Source: Streptomyces sp. ISL-36
Lineage (GTDB): Bacteria > Actinomycetota > Actinomycetes > Streptomycetales > Streptomycetaceae
Length of the DNA stretch: 64,000 nt
Direction: 5' to 3'
Assembly (NCBI RefSeq): GCF_018614205.1
Contig: NZ_JAGGOS010000011.1
Coordinates: forward strand, 1-64,000
Each line of letters starts with the position of its first letter. Position 1 is the stretch's first letter. A program made the translations under genes and the position numbers. Under the pieces are notes generated by a model that searched no databases, was not told where the DNA came from, and saw only the letters and a list, made by a program, of their open reading frames with translations. Below, piece by piece: positions 40,038-48,572 of the stretch.

Positions 40038-40586
40038 TCAGTTCTGGTGCGACTCGTAGTGGGCGACCGCGTCCCCGGTGCGCCCGGCGCCGTACACCCG
40101 GAGGAACTCTGCCAGCTCCGGGTGGGCCGGGGCGAGCGAGTCCGCCGCGTCGATGATGTCACCGGCCGCCGCGACCGAGCGGAGCAGCGACTGGATCTCG
40201 CGGACCACCCGGCGCACGGTCGGCGCGCCCGAGCTGTTGGTCGTCTGACTGGTGCCGGTCAGCACGGAGCCACCCTGGGACTTCTTGATCTCGTCCATCC
40301 GGTCCGTGGCCTCGGCCGCACTGACGCTGCCGTCGGCGACCTGGCTCGCGAGCTCCTGGAGGGCCTGGACACGCTGGACGACCGCCGGGTTGCCGATCTT
40401 GGCCCGCTGGCCGCTCATCAGCTGGGAAAGCATGGGTGCCGACAGTCCGAGCACGGCCGCGAGCCTGGCCTGATTCAGCCCGAGATCGTCGATCAGCCGG
40501 CGGAAGAGCGCCCCCAGCGGCTCTCCGTACCAACTGCGCTGAAGCTCCCTGGCTCTTGCCGTGGCTTCCTGCTGCGCTGCATCCAT
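40038..40586 (-). CDS. XRE family DNA-binding protein
   Basis: 182 residues from ATG 40586 behind GGGGAGAA; the open frame extends 16 codons further. The helix-turn-helix is LNQARLAAVLGLSAPMLSQLMSGQ at about residues 35-58, followed by helical segments up to a C-terminal region ending YGAGRTGDAVAHYE. It probably forms an operon with the downstream kinase and could be its substrate or regulator (inference). Confidence 0.85.
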   Translation of the reverse strand: MDAAQQEATARARELQRSWYGEPLGALFRRLIDDLGLNQARLAAVLGLSAPMLSQLMSGQRAKIGNPAVVQRVQALQELASQVADGSVSAAEATDRMDEIKKSQGGSVLTGTSQTTNSSGAPTVRRVVREIQSLLRSVAAAGDIIDAADSLAPAHPELAEFLRVYGAGRTGDAVAHYESHQN

Positions 40587-40715
40587 TACTTCTCCCCATC
40601 CCTGCGGTTCGCCACTGCGAACCTCGGTCAGCATCTTACGGAGCGTGGTCGCGGACCGGGAGTCCCAATCCTTTTGCGGGATGGAGGGGGTGACCCGGTA
40701 CTCTGTTCTCGTTCC

Positions 40716-40788
40716 GGGGCCTTAGCTCAGTTGGTAGAGCGCTGTCTTTGCATGGCAGATGTCAGGGGTTCGACTCCCCTAGGCTCCA
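40716..40788 (+). tRNA. tRNA-Ala (TGC anticodon)
   Basis: A 73-nt cloverleaf. GGGGCCT pairs with AGGCTCC, leaving the G3-U70 wobble that marks alanine tRNAs. The anticodon TGC is at 40749-40751 and the T loop is TTCGACT. CCA is not encoded. It marks the boundary between core and accessory DNA. Confidence 0.97.
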
Positions 40789-40795
40789 CCGGATC

Positions 40796-40835
40796 AGCCC
40801 CTTCACCTGCTGCGACGCAGGTGGAGGGGCTTTTT
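40796..40835 (+). terminator. Terminator after tRNA-Ala
   Basis: 15-nt arms (AGCCCCTTCACCTGC / GCAGGTGGAGGGGCT) with one mispair that is a G-U wobble in RNA, a 6-nt loop and a run of five T. Confidence 0.92.
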
Positions 40836-41056
40836 GGTGGTTCCGTGGCATTTAGCCCTCGGCTGCCTCGGCTGTCCCTGGGCTGTCCCTGGGCCGGCGC
40901 TCGGTCGTCCCTTGGTCGAACCTCGGGTTCCGCTCGAGTGAGCTGCTCACCTTCCACTCCATGAACGTGGCACTGGGTGGCTTGGAACAGGCGTGCAATC
41001 GTCGGTACCGACACCGCGGGTCAGTCCTTCACGCCGAATCGCTTTGGGGGAGTGTC

Positions 41057-41890
41057 ATGGATGTTGGGATTCTCGGACCGCTCGCCGTCCGTCTGAACGG
41101 ACAGTCGATCGTGCCCAGTGCGGGAAAGCCGCGCCAATTGCTCGCGCTGCTGGCCATCAGAGCGGAACGAGTGGTGACCGTGCCGACGCTGATGGAGGAG
41201 ATCTGGGGTGACGCGATCCCCAAGAGTGCGGCGACCACACTGCAGACGTACATCCTCCATCTGCGCCGGAAGGTGACCGCGGCGCTGCGCGCCGGACGGC
41301 CTGGCGCCGCCCCTGACCTGGGCGGGGACGCCAAGGCCGTGCTCACCACCTGCTTCGGCGGCTACCGGCTCGCCGTCCGCCCGGAGGACAGCGATCTGCG
41401 CGAGTTCCAGTCGCTTGCGGCCCGTGGCTCGGTCGCGCTGGAGGCCGGCGACGCGCGGGCGGCGTCCGCGATGCTGGAGCGGGCGCTCGGGCTTTGGCGC
41501 GGGACGGCGCTGGTGGACGTACCGGTCGGCCGGGTCCTGGGGGTGGAGGTCCTCGGCATGGAGGAGCAGCGCACCCGGGTTCTCGAGCAGCGCATCGAGG
41601 CGGATCTGCTGCTCGGGCGGCACGCCTCGCTCCTGGCCGAGCTGCGGATGCTGGTCGCCCGGCACCCGATGAACGAGAACCTGGCCGCCCAGCTGATGAC
41701 CGCGCTGTACCGGTCGGGCGGTGTCTGGCGGGCGCTGGAGGTGTTCCAGGAGCTGCGCAGGACGCTCATCGAGGAGCTCGGGGTGGAGCCCTCGCACCGT
41801 CTGCAGCGGTTGCACCGGGCGGTGCTCTCCGGTGAGCCGGAGCTGGAACCCCGGCACGCCGGGCTCGAGCTGCTGCGGGCCGGAGGCTGA
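41057..41890 (+). CDS. SARP family pathway-specific activator
   Basis: A 277-residue Streptomyces antibiotic regulatory protein of the small type. ATG 41057 follows GGGGGAG. The OmpR-like winged helix is residues 1-110 (MDVGILGPLAVRLNG, LMEEIWGDAIPKSAATTLQTYILHLRRKV) and the bacterial transcriptional activation domain is about 115-265 (DLREFQSL through ALEVFQELRRTLIEELGVEPS). No ATPase or TPR part is present. SARPs usually switch on a neighbouring biosynthetic cluster by binding heptameric repeats near the -35 region. It is the first gene after tRNA-Ala and points towards the cluster. Confidence 0.92.
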   Translation: MDVGILGPLAVRLNGQSIVPSAGKPRQLLALLAIRAERVVTVPTLMEEIWGDAIPKSAATTLQTYILHLRRKVTAALRAGRPGAAPDLGGDAKAVLTTCFGGYRLAVRPEDSDLREFQSLAARGSVALEAGDARAASAMLERALGLWRGTALVDVPVGRVLGVEVLGMEEQRTRVLEQRIEADLLLGRHASLLAELRMLVARHPMNENLAAQLMTALYRSGGVWRALEVFQELRRTLIEELGVEPSHRLQRLHRAVLSGEPELEPRHAGLELLRAGG

Positions 41891-42059
41891 GGCGCCCGGG
41901 ACGGGCTCAGGCGAGCTCGGGGCGAGCTCGGGGGCGTTCCGGCCCCGGGGCTCGGCCCGGGCTCTGTCGGAGATTCGGTCGGCGGTTGGCTGGCGGTTCG
42001 GCCGATGGTTTGGTCGGCAGTTCGGTCGGCGGTTGGTCGGCGGTTGGTCGGCGGGTCCG

Positions 42060-42668
42060 TCAGACCAGCCAGCCGGACTCGTGCGCGATACGTACCGCGT
42101 CGACCCGGTTGCGGGCGTTGAGCTTGGTGACGACCGAGGTCAGATAGTTCCGCACGGTCCCGGTGGAGAGGTGCAGCCGGGCGGCGATCTCCGGCGCCTC
42201 GTCGCCCTCGGCGGTGAGACGGAGCACCTCCATCTCCCGTTCGGTGAGCGGGCTTTCGGCGCTGTCCCAGGCGGCCAGAGCCAGTTGGGGGTCGATGGCC
42301 CGGTGGCCCGCCGCGATCCGGCGTACCGCCTCAGCGAGGTCCTGGGGCGAGGCGTCCTTCGGCAGGAAGCCCGCCACCTTGGCGTCCAGCGCCCGGCGCA
42401 GCACACCGGGGCGGCTCAGGCTCGTCAGGATGAGGGTGCGGCAGCCCGGGAGTTCCTCGGCGAGGAGGGCGGCCGCCTTGATGCCGTCGATGCCGGGAAG
42501 GCCGATGTCGATGATCGCCACGTCGGGCCGGACCTTCAGGGCCTCGGGAAGGATCTCGTCTCCGCGCTCGACCTCCGCGACCACTTCGAGGTCGTCCTCC
42601 AGGCCCAGCAGCGCCACGAGCGCCCCCCGGACCATCTCCATGTCCTCAGCCAGCAATATGCGTATCAC
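42060..42668 (-). CDS. LuxR-type response regulator
   Basis: I start at GTG 42668 after GGGGGGA (202 residues). The receiver domain is about 1-120 with the acidic pocket (AED near the N-terminus), the phospho-acceptor Asp in VAIIDIGLPG and Lys in GFLPKDA. The LuxR/NarL helix-turn-helix lies at about 135-200 (LTEREMEVLRLTAEGDEAPEIA, STGTVRNYLTSVVTKL). It pairs with the histidine kinase 171 bp upstream on the same strand. Two of its first codons are ATA, which is rare in this GC-rich genome. Confidence 0.92.
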   Translation of the reverse strand: MIRILLAEDMEMVRGALVALLGLEDDLEVVAEVERGDEILPEALKVRPDVAIIDIGLPGIDGIKAAALLAEELPGCRTLILTSLSRPGVLRRALDAKVAGFLPKDASPQDLAEAVRRIAAGHRAIDPQLALAAWDSAESPLTEREMEVLRLTAEGDEAPEIAARLHLSTGTVRNYLTSVVTKLNARNRVDAVRIAHESGWLV

Positions 42669-42839
42669 TGTGGTGAATCCCCCCGCATCTTGACCATCTT
42701 CACAGTACACTTTTTCGATTTCTGAGTGCTTCCTCCGGTTATACGTATGCAGCGTGTACAGGCGCGACTTATTTGGACGCGGGCGGCTCGGGCGGCGCGG
42801 GCAGCACGGGCGGCGGGGGCGGCGGGGGTCCGGTCGGGA

Positions 42840-44045
42840 TCACCGGGCCGCGGCGCAGACGTGCGGGTGCACCGGGGCCCGGGCGGTCATCCGGAACCAT
42901 CCGTTATCGCTCAGTTCGGTGGTGAGACTGCCGCCGACACGAGTCAGCCGGTGGGTGAGGTTGCCCAGGCCGCTGCCGCCCGGGTCGTCCGCCGTCGTCG
43001 CGCGGTCCGCGCCCTCGGGGTCCACGCCGTCGTTGCCGAGGCTGAGTGTGACCACGCCGTCCTTCTCCCAGCACCGGATGGTGCAGTGGTGGACGCGGCT
43101 GTGCCGCAGTGCGTTGGTCACTCCCTCGCGGAGCACGGTGGCGAGCACCGTGTCGACCTGGGAGGGCAGCGGCCCTATGTCGATGGCCGACTCCACCTCT
43201 ATGCCCGCCGCCTCCAGCATCGAGCGGGTGGCGTCCGCCTCCGCGCGCAGTGACATGTCGCGGTATCCGGTGGCGACCTTGCGCACGTCGGCCAGTGACT
43301 GGCGGGAGAGGGCGAGGATCGAGTCGGTCTCGTCCTTGGCCCGGTCGGGCATGTTCGGCACCAGTCGGCGGACCAGCTCGGTCTTGAGGGTGATCGCGGA
43401 CAGGTTGTAGCCGAGCAGGTCGTGCAGGTCCCGGGAGAAGCGGAGCCGCTCGCCGGCGACCGCCAGCCGGGCCAGGTCGGCGCGGTGTGCGTGCAGCCGG
43501 GTCACCAGACCGGTCAGGCTGCTCAGTCCGAAGACCACGAGTCCGGTGACGAGCGTGGCCTCCATCGTGTACACGCTGTCGAGCAGGGAGTGGCCGGCGG
43601 CCGCCGAGTAGGCGAACAGGGAGAGGCCGATCGTTCCGTAGAGCGGCCAGGCCGCCCGGCCGGGGAGCAGAAGGAGTACGGAACCGGCCAGGAAGCCGCC
43701 CATCGCTCCCCACGCCATGTGAAACAGCGCGAGCGGTACGAAACAGAAGACGGCCTGCAGGGTCAGAGTGGTCACGCGGCGCCAGTACGGGCACTGGCGG
43801 GCCTGTGGCCGGGAGTGTGCGACCTGGAGGCCGAACACCACGAGGAGGGCGGTGAATCCGACGCAGCTCTCGGCGGGGGACAGCCCGGCTCCCAGGATGT
43901 TCACCGCTGTGACCAGGGAATAGCCGGCCATCGCGGCCAGCAGGACGGTGTGCGCCAGTCGCGGGGCCGGCACGTCGGAGTCCTCGTGAGAGAGGTTCAC
44001 GGCAGTGCTGTCCAGCTCGTCGAACTGCTGTTCACGTGAGTTCAT
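42840..44045 (-). CDS. Sensor histidine kinase (HisKA_3/DesK type)
   Basis: I start at ATG 44045 (MNSREQQFDELD, 401 residues); the frame stays open to 44174. Residues 35-190 carry about six membrane helices with almost no extracellular loop. The dimerisation domain has the phospho-acceptor His in FSRDLHDLLGYNLSAITLK. The ATPase domain has N-box EGVTNALRHS and a glycine box GGSGLGNLTHRL. Its cognate partner is the LuxR-type regulator just downstream. Membrane-embedded sensors of this class often detect cell-envelope or peptide stress. Confidence 0.9.
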   Translation of the reverse strand: MNSREQQFDELDSTAVNLSHEDSDVPAPRLAHTVLLAAMAGYSLVTAVNILGAGLSPAESCVGFTALLVVFGLQVAHSRPQARQCPYWRRVTTLTLQAVFCFVPLALFHMAWGAMGGFLAGSVLLLLPGRAAWPLYGTIGLSLFAYSAAAGHSLLDSVYTMEATLVTGLVVFGLSSLTGLVTRLHAHRADLARLAVAGERLRFSRDLHDLLGYNLSAITLKTELVRRLVPNMPDRAKDETDSILALSRQSLADVRKVATGYRDMSLRAEADATRSMLEAAGIEVESAIDIGPLPSQVDTVLATVLREGVTNALRHSRVHHCTIRCWEKDGVVTLSLGNDGVDPEGADRATTADDPGGSGLGNLTHRLTRVGGSLTTELSDNGWFRMTARAPVHPHVCAAAR

Positions 44046-44334
44046 CAGGCGTGACGACTTCTCTGTGGAGGGTAAAAACATACCGGAAGGTATCAATGCC
44101 GGGCCGAGCCAGCGGGATGTCCTGTCGGCTTCCGGTCGCTTTCGGTCGGCTTCCGCACGGCTTCCGGTCGGCATCGACCTTGATGAACGGCGCCTGACGC
44201 GGGGCGGGTTCCCGGCGGGCGTCCGGTGGGTGGCGGGATGGTGACGGCCGGTGGGCGGCGGGGCGGTGCCGGCCGGTCGGGTGGGGGTTCGTCGCCCGGG
44301 GGTGCGGGGTGTGTCGTCGGCCGGTGGGCGGCGG

Positions 44335-46833
44335 TCAGACGAACAGCGGCAGGGGGTTGAGGCGTTCGTACGGAGTGGGCTCGGTGAGTCGGCCGAGCGC
44401 GACCGGCACGTCGAAGAGACGGCCCGGCGCGAAACGTGGCCAGAACTGGCGCATGCCGGGCACGATCACCTTCACGACCGGAAGGCCGATGTCCGGTCGG
44501 GTCTGGTCCAGGACGAGCACCTCCAGACCCCGCGCGCGGGCGAGCGCGGTGAGCGCCGCCACGTCCTCGGAGAGATCCGCGCGCGGCGTGTACGTCCAGC
44601 TGCCCGGGTGGCTCGGGGCGTGCTCCGGGTCGGGCAGCAGGTGGGGCTGGCCGGTGACGGTGGCGGTGCGCCACCAGGAGAGGGCCTGCGGGTCGTCCAC
44701 GGTGTAACCGGAGCCGTCCGGGCGGGCGTCGACGACCGCCGGCAGCAGCTGCCCCATCTCGGTGAGCGCGCGGCGCACCGCGATCCGCGGGTCGAGGTGG
44801 GCGCCGAAGCCGAACAGCACGTCCTCCGGCGGCCCGTCGGTGCGCCGGGACAGGGCGGCCACCACCGGGATGCCGAAGTCGGAGGTCAGATCCAGCGCCC
44901 AGACCTCGCGGCCGAGGGAGCGGTAGCCCGCGCGCAGTGGCTCGATCCAGGTGTCGCCGGAGGCGGCGAAGGCGTCCAGGTCGAAGGCCGGTGCGAGGGT
45001 GCGGTTGTACCACCACAGCGCGACCGCGTCGCGCTCGACCAGTTCCAGGAAGCCCTGGACGAAGGCGTCTTCGCGACTGGAACCGGCGGCGTTGCCGTTG
45101 GAGTCGGCGCGCAGCGGGGCCGCGGGGTCGGCGTCGAAGTAGAGGAGCGAGGTGGGCAGCAGCCGCTGGACACCCTCGCTCAGGGACCACACCGGGGTCC
45201 AGTCGAGGGGGGCTTCCTCGTCGAAGGGACGGCCGACGTACTGGAAGGGGGAGCCCGAGGCGTTCCAGGTCTTCCGGTCTCGCAGCTGCCGGGGGTCGTA
45301 GAGCCGGACCGTGTCCGGGTGGACGGCGGCGGGGCCGAGCGCCCGGAAGCTGTCGTGGACGACGGGCTCGTCGCCGTGCCGGGAGCCGCTGTAGCGCTCG
45401 ACGGCCTCGCACAGGGCGCTGACCCTCGCCTCCTCGGAGGTGAGGCCCTTGCCGCCGCTGAGGGCGCGCAGCCCGGCGCTGTGCCCGGCCAGGGTCGGCG
45501 CGCGCATCGCCAGGTTGTGACCGGAGAGGTAGCTGTGGGTGAAGGCGGGGCTGCGCGGGTCGCGGCGCACCTCGCGTACGACGCCGGTGACCGGGCCCAC
45601 CAGATGGCCGTAGCGCTCCAGCATCCCGCGGGGCGACAGGGCGCGGTGGCCGTTGCCGCCGTCCGCCGCCTTGGGGCGGGGCTCGGGTACGAACGGGGCG
45701 CGGATCTGTGCGGCGACCAGGTCCGGGTCGCCGCAGGAAGGGCACTGGGGGCGGCGGGTCACCGGGTGCCGGGCGGAGTCGAGAGTGAGGGCGTCGAGGG
45801 TGTGGATGGCGTCGCGGGTCGGACCGGGCACGCCGGCCAGCCACTTGGCGGTCTCCAGAACGGCGGTGTGCAGGCCGGCCGCACGGTTCGCGGCGAGTGA
45901 GGCCTCGGGCCGGGCGACCGGATCCGTACTGCCCAGCGCGCGGTGCAGGGGCGCCTCGGAGCCGCGCTGGAGGCGGAGCCGCTCGGCGAGGCAGTGCCAG
46001 CAGGGACCGTCGCCGGGGCGCAGGACGGGGCCGGTCCAGGCCTCGGGACCGCCGGGGCCGGCGAGGAGCCAGGGGCGGCCGGCGGCGCGCTGCCGTGCGT
46101 CGACCTCGGCGAGGCGGGGGTCCAGGTAGTCGGCGCAGAGCACCAGGGTGACGTCGGCGTCCTCCGCCTCCGCGTCGGGCGGCGCGACGTCGAGTCCGGA
46201 AGCGGCGCAGGCGGCCCGCGCCTCCTCGCGCGAGACCGGGCCGTTGAGGACGAGGAGCCGTACGGCCGCCCCGGTGGGCGGGGCGGTCCCGGCCAGGTCC
46301 CAGAAGGCCTCGGCGGAAGGGTCGTGGGGGGTGGGGGTGGCGGTGTGGGGCGTCTGTACCGGGGCCGGGGCCGGGGCCGAGGTTGGAGCCGGAGCCGGAG
46401 CCGGGCGTGGCGCCGGGTAGGCGCGCAGCAGGCCCGCTGACCAGAGTTCGGCGAGCGCCCGGCGCAGCGCCTCCGGGGTGGGGGGCTCAGGTGAAGGGGG
46501 CGCCGGGGAGGGGGCGTGCGCGGACGGGGCACCCGCGGAAGGGGCGTACGGGGAAGGGACGTACGGGGAAGGGACGTCCGCGGAAGGGACGTACGGGGAG
46601 GAGGCGTCGGGCGCCGGGGCGGGGGCGGCGGCCTCGCGCAGTACCTCGTCGGGGGTGCGCGTGCCGTCGAGCAGGGGGGCCAGCGCCTCGGCCGGGGCAC
46701 CGCGCACGGCGCGGACGCCCCGGCCGGAGACCAGATACACCGCCTCGCCCGTCACGACGAGACTCCGCAGATGGCTGCGCCAGCCGATCCGCGGTCCGCC
46801 GCCCCCGGCCACCGGTCCCCCCTGTTCGCCCAC
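44335..46833 (-). CDS. Fused azoline-forming cyclodehydratase: leader-binding E1-like domain plus YcaO
   Basis: The product has up to 832 residues. Residues 15-70 are the PqqD-like leader-recognition winged helix (EAVYLVSGRGVRAVRGAPAEALAPLL), followed by a repeat-expanded Pro/Ser/Ala linker (about 68-120). An E1-like domain carries two zinc pairs (CWHC at 278-281, CPSC at 364-367). The YcaO domain (about 430-832) has ATP-site segments SGGKGLTSEEARVSALCEAVERYS and GFLELVERDAVALWWYNR and ends NPLPLFV, matching the proline-rich C-terminus of azoline-forming YcaO enzymes. Such fusions convert Cys/Ser/Thr of a ribosomal peptide into azolines. The start is GTG 46833; GTG 46812 has a better ribosome site (AGGGGGGA). 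The candidate precursor lies 7 bp upstream. Confidence 0.88.
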   Translation of the reverse strand: MGEQGGPVAGGGGPRIGWRSHLRSLVVTGEAVYLVSGRGVRAVRGAPAEALAPLLDGTRTPDEVLREAAAPAPAPDASSPYVPSADVPSPYVPSPYAPSAGAPSAHAPSPAPPSPEPPTPEALRRALAELWSAGLLRAYPAPRPAPAPAPTSAPAPAPVQTPHTATPTPHDPSAEAFWDLAGTAPPTGAAVRLLVLNGPVSREEARAACAASGLDVAPPDAEAEDADVTLVLCADYLDPRLAEVDARQRAAGRPWLLAGPGGPEAWTGPVLRPGDGPCWHCLAERLRLQRGSEAPLHRALGSTDPVARPEASLAANRAAGLHTAVLETAKWLAGVPGPTRDAIHTLDALTLDSARHPVTRRPQCPSCGDPDLVAAQIRAPFVPEPRPKAADGGNGHRALSPRGMLERYGHLVGPVTGVVREVRRDPRSPAFTHSYLSGHNLAMRAPTLAGHSAGLRALSGGKGLTSEEARVSALCEAVERYSGSRHGDEPVVHDSFRALGPAAVHPDTVRLYDPRQLRDRKTWNASGSPFQYVGRPFDEEAPLDWTPVWSLSEGVQRLLPTSLLYFDADPAAPLRADSNGNAAGSSREDAFVQGFLELVERDAVALWWYNRTLAPAFDLDAFAASGDTWIEPLRAGYRSLGREVWALDLTSDFGIPVVAALSRRTDGPPEDVLFGFGAHLDPRIAVRRALTEMGQLLPAVVDARPDGSGYTVDDPQALSWWRTATVTGQPHLLPDPEHAPSHPGSWTYTPRADLSEDVAALTALARARGLEVLVLDQTRPDIGLPVVKVIVPGMRQFWPRFAPGRLFDVPVALGRLTEPTPYERLNPLPLFV

Positions 46834-46840
46834 CGTCGTG

Positions 46841-47014
46841 TCAGGCAGCGACGGCCTCGGCCGGCTCGGGGGCCAGGACGCAGAGGGTGAACAGCGCCAC
46901 CGAGTCGGAGGGGACCGTGTCCAGGTCCTCGATCGTCAGCGTGGCCGAGGCCTGCGCCGTGTCCGGGGTGAGGACGGCGGCCCAGGAGGGGTTCTCGGCG
47001 AGGACGTGGTTCAT
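46841..47014 (-). CDS. Candidate RiPP precursor peptide, 57 residues
   Basis: ATG 47014 follows GGAAGGA; TGA is at 46843-46841, 7 bp before the cyclodehydratase. The N-terminal part (MNHVLAENPSWAAVLTPD) and the acidic TLTIEDLDTVPSDS segment look like a leader. The C-terminal part SVALFTLCVLAPEPAEAVAA would contain the core, with one Cys, one Thr and one Ser. Acidic D-L-D-T-type segments are common in leaders of thiazole/oxazole-modified and thiopeptide precursors. The position between a glycosyltransferase and the YcaO gene, with its own 134-bp upstream region, supports the call. I do not recognise the peptide family. The core is unusually poor in residues that can be cyclised. Confidence 0.7.
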   Translation of the reverse strand: MNHVLAENPSWAAVLTPDTAQASATLTIEDLDTVPSDSVALFTLCVLAPEPAEAVAA

Positions 47015-47094
47015 GGGGGTTCCTTCCAGGAGCGTTCCAAGAGATACGGATACGGCTGAAGGTGCCGTGACGCAGCGCCTTGGCTGGATTGTGT

Positions 47095-47123
47095 GAACAC
47101 CCGATGATCGCGGACCAGTGTTC
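47095..47123. promoter_or_regulatory. Inverted repeat GAACAC-N17-GTGTTC upstream of the precursor gene
   Basis: GAACAC at 47095-47100 and GTGTTC at 47118-47123 lie 80-110 bp upstream of the precursor start. This could be an operator for the response regulator or another cluster regulator. It is only 6 bp per arm, so support is modest. Confidence 0.35.
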
Positions 47124-47148
47124 GCCTCACCAATTCGATGTGACGGAT

Positions 47149-48297
47149 TCACACCCTCGCCCGGGCCCGCACCATTTCGGTGATCGCCACCGTCACGTCG
47201 TGGGGCGCGGGCAGACCCGCGATCTCCCTGCTCAGCTCGTCGGTCCTGGCCTTGTACGCCGGGTCCTCGAGCAGCTCCCGGCACGCCTTGGCCACGTTCT
47301 CCGGAGAGTCGTCCTGACCGGCCGTCAGCATGATCGCGGCACCGTACTCCGCCAGCCGGGCGGACATCCCGACCTGCTTCGGCATGGCGGGGATCACCAG
47401 CTGCGGGACGCCGCACACGATCGCGTGCAGCATCGTGTTGCCGCCGGCCCGGTGGACCAGCAGGTCGCAGGTGCGCAGGACGACGTCGAGCGGAAGCCAG
47501 CCGGCCCGTACGTTGTCCGGCAGGTCGCCCAGGGCGTCCGCCATCTCCTGCGGCGCCGCGATGAGCAGCTCCACGTCGAGTCCGGCGACCTTCTCCACCA
47601 GGGCGGAGAGGGCGTCGGCCTCGTAGTCGGCGGTGACCCGGCTGCCCGCCGAGACCAGCACGCGCGGTCGGTCGCCCTTCGCGTACATCCAGGGCTCCAG
47701 GGCCCGCTGCGTGTTGAACGGCACGTACCGCATGAACTGGGCGGGCCCCGCGTCGGGACGCCGGGCGCCCGGCGGGCAGATCTCCACGTACATGTCCGGG
47801 TCGGGGATCCCGGACAGGCCCATCTCCTCCAGTTCCGGCGCCAGTTCGGCCGCGGCGGACAGGTCGATGATGGACGGCTCGCCCATGTTGAGCGCGTGGC
47901 GCACCCAGGGCAGGCCGAAGCGGTGGGCCACCAGGGGTGCGGCGTACGAGAGCGCCCCGGCGACCAGGACGTCCGGCTGCCAGCGCTCGACCAGCGGAAC
48001 GAGACCCTCCATGCTGCCGAGGGCGAGGCGGGCCATGCCGCGGCCGTTGAACAGGTTCCGCTCGTGAGGATCCTTGGGGATCTCCAGCGGATTGCCGTGC
48101 CGGTCGCGCTGCATGAAGTCGAACATCGTGCGGGACGTGATCGGGGCGCCGGGCAGACCTGTCGCGGCGACCAGCGGCATCACGTTCTCCGTGGCCCCGA
48201 CGATCACCTCGTGGCCGGCGTTGCGCGCCGCCAACGCCAGCGGGGTGATGGGGAAGACCGCCCCCGCGCTTCCTCCGGACACAAAAAGGAATCTCAT
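47149..48297 (-). CDS. GT-B glycosyltransferase, GT1/UGT type used in natural-product glycosylation
   Basis: The start is ATG 48297 (382 residues). The N-terminal acceptor domain begins MRFLFVSGGSAGAVFPITPLALAARNAGHEV. The C-terminal nucleotide-sugar domain has RVLVSAGSR, the GWLPLDVVLRTCDLLVHRAGGNTMLHAIVCGVPQLVIP signature (the H-x-G-G-type donor loop) and a following PKQVGMSARL. This is the pattern of macrolide, anthracycline and aryl polyketide glycosyltransferases. It probably transfers the dTDP-deoxysugar made by the neighbouring genes. No Shine-Dalgarno site precedes the start. The acceptor is unknown; the precursor gene lies directly downstream. Confidence 0.88.
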   Translation of the reverse strand: MRFLFVSGGSAGAVFPITPLALAARNAGHEVIVGATENVMPLVAATGLPGAPITSRTMFDFMQRDRHGNPLEIPKDPHERNLFNGRGMARLALGSMEGLVPLVERWQPDVLVAGALSYAAPLVAHRFGLPWVRHALNMGEPSIIDLSAAAELAPELEEMGLSGIPDPDMYVEICPPGARRPDAGPAQFMRYVPFNTQRALEPWMYAKGDRPRVLVSAGSRVTADYEADALSALVEKVAGLDVELLIAAPQEMADALGDLPDNVRAGWLPLDVVLRTCDLLVHRAGGNTMLHAIVCGVPQLVIPAMPKQVGMSARLAEYGAAIMLTAGQDDSPENVAKACRELLEDPAYKARTDELSREIAGLPAPHDVTVAITEMVRARARV

Positions 48298-48358
48298 GGC
48301 CGCGGACGCTAGGGAGCGGGGGTCGAGCGGCCCTGGAGCCCTGCTGGAAGCGGCGTAA

Positions 48359-48450
48359 GGGGAGTGAGGGGAGTGAGGGGAGTGAGAGGAGGTGGCGGTA
48401 GGCGGCGGTGCGCGGGTGCGCGGGTGCGCGGGTGCGCGGGTGCGCGTGGT
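48359..48450 (+). repeat. Two short tandem-repeat arrays (GGGGAGTGA and GGGTGCGC units)
   Basis: About three copies of the 9-bp unit GGGGAGTGA lie near 48359-48387. After a spacer come four copies of the 8-bp unit GGGTGCGC near 48409-48445, with further GTGCGCG fragments beyond. Non-coding. Confidence 0.85.
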
Positions 48451-48547
48451 GCGCGAGGTGAGGGCGGGAGGGCGGCGGTACGCGGGGGGAGGCGGGTGCG
48501 CGAGGGGCTCTTGAGCCGGGCGCGAGCGGGGCCTCGCACAATCCCGC

Positions 48548-48572
48548 TTGACCTCCAGTGCACTAGAGGTTT
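48548..48572 (+). promoter_or_regulatory. SoxR operator within the exporter promoter
   Basis: TTGACCTC, 10 bp, GAGGTT: an 18-bp dyad CCTC-N10-GAGG overlapping a TTGACC -35 element, the geometry of known SoxR operators. A -10 candidate (CATCCT) lies 19 bp downstream, the long spacer typical of MerR-family activation. The ATG of the exporter is about 70 bp further on. The soxR gene is at 54533. Confidence 0.8.

Noticed and set aside
40716..40788. Integrative element attached at tRNA-Ala
   Set aside because: I found no integrase, excisionase or second copy of the tRNA 3' end in the window; an element could only be shown with sequence beyond 64 kb.
44030..44043. Additional parS site near 44035 (TTCACGTGAG)
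   Set aside because: It matches only the central part; the outer bases of GTTTCACGTGAAAC are missing.
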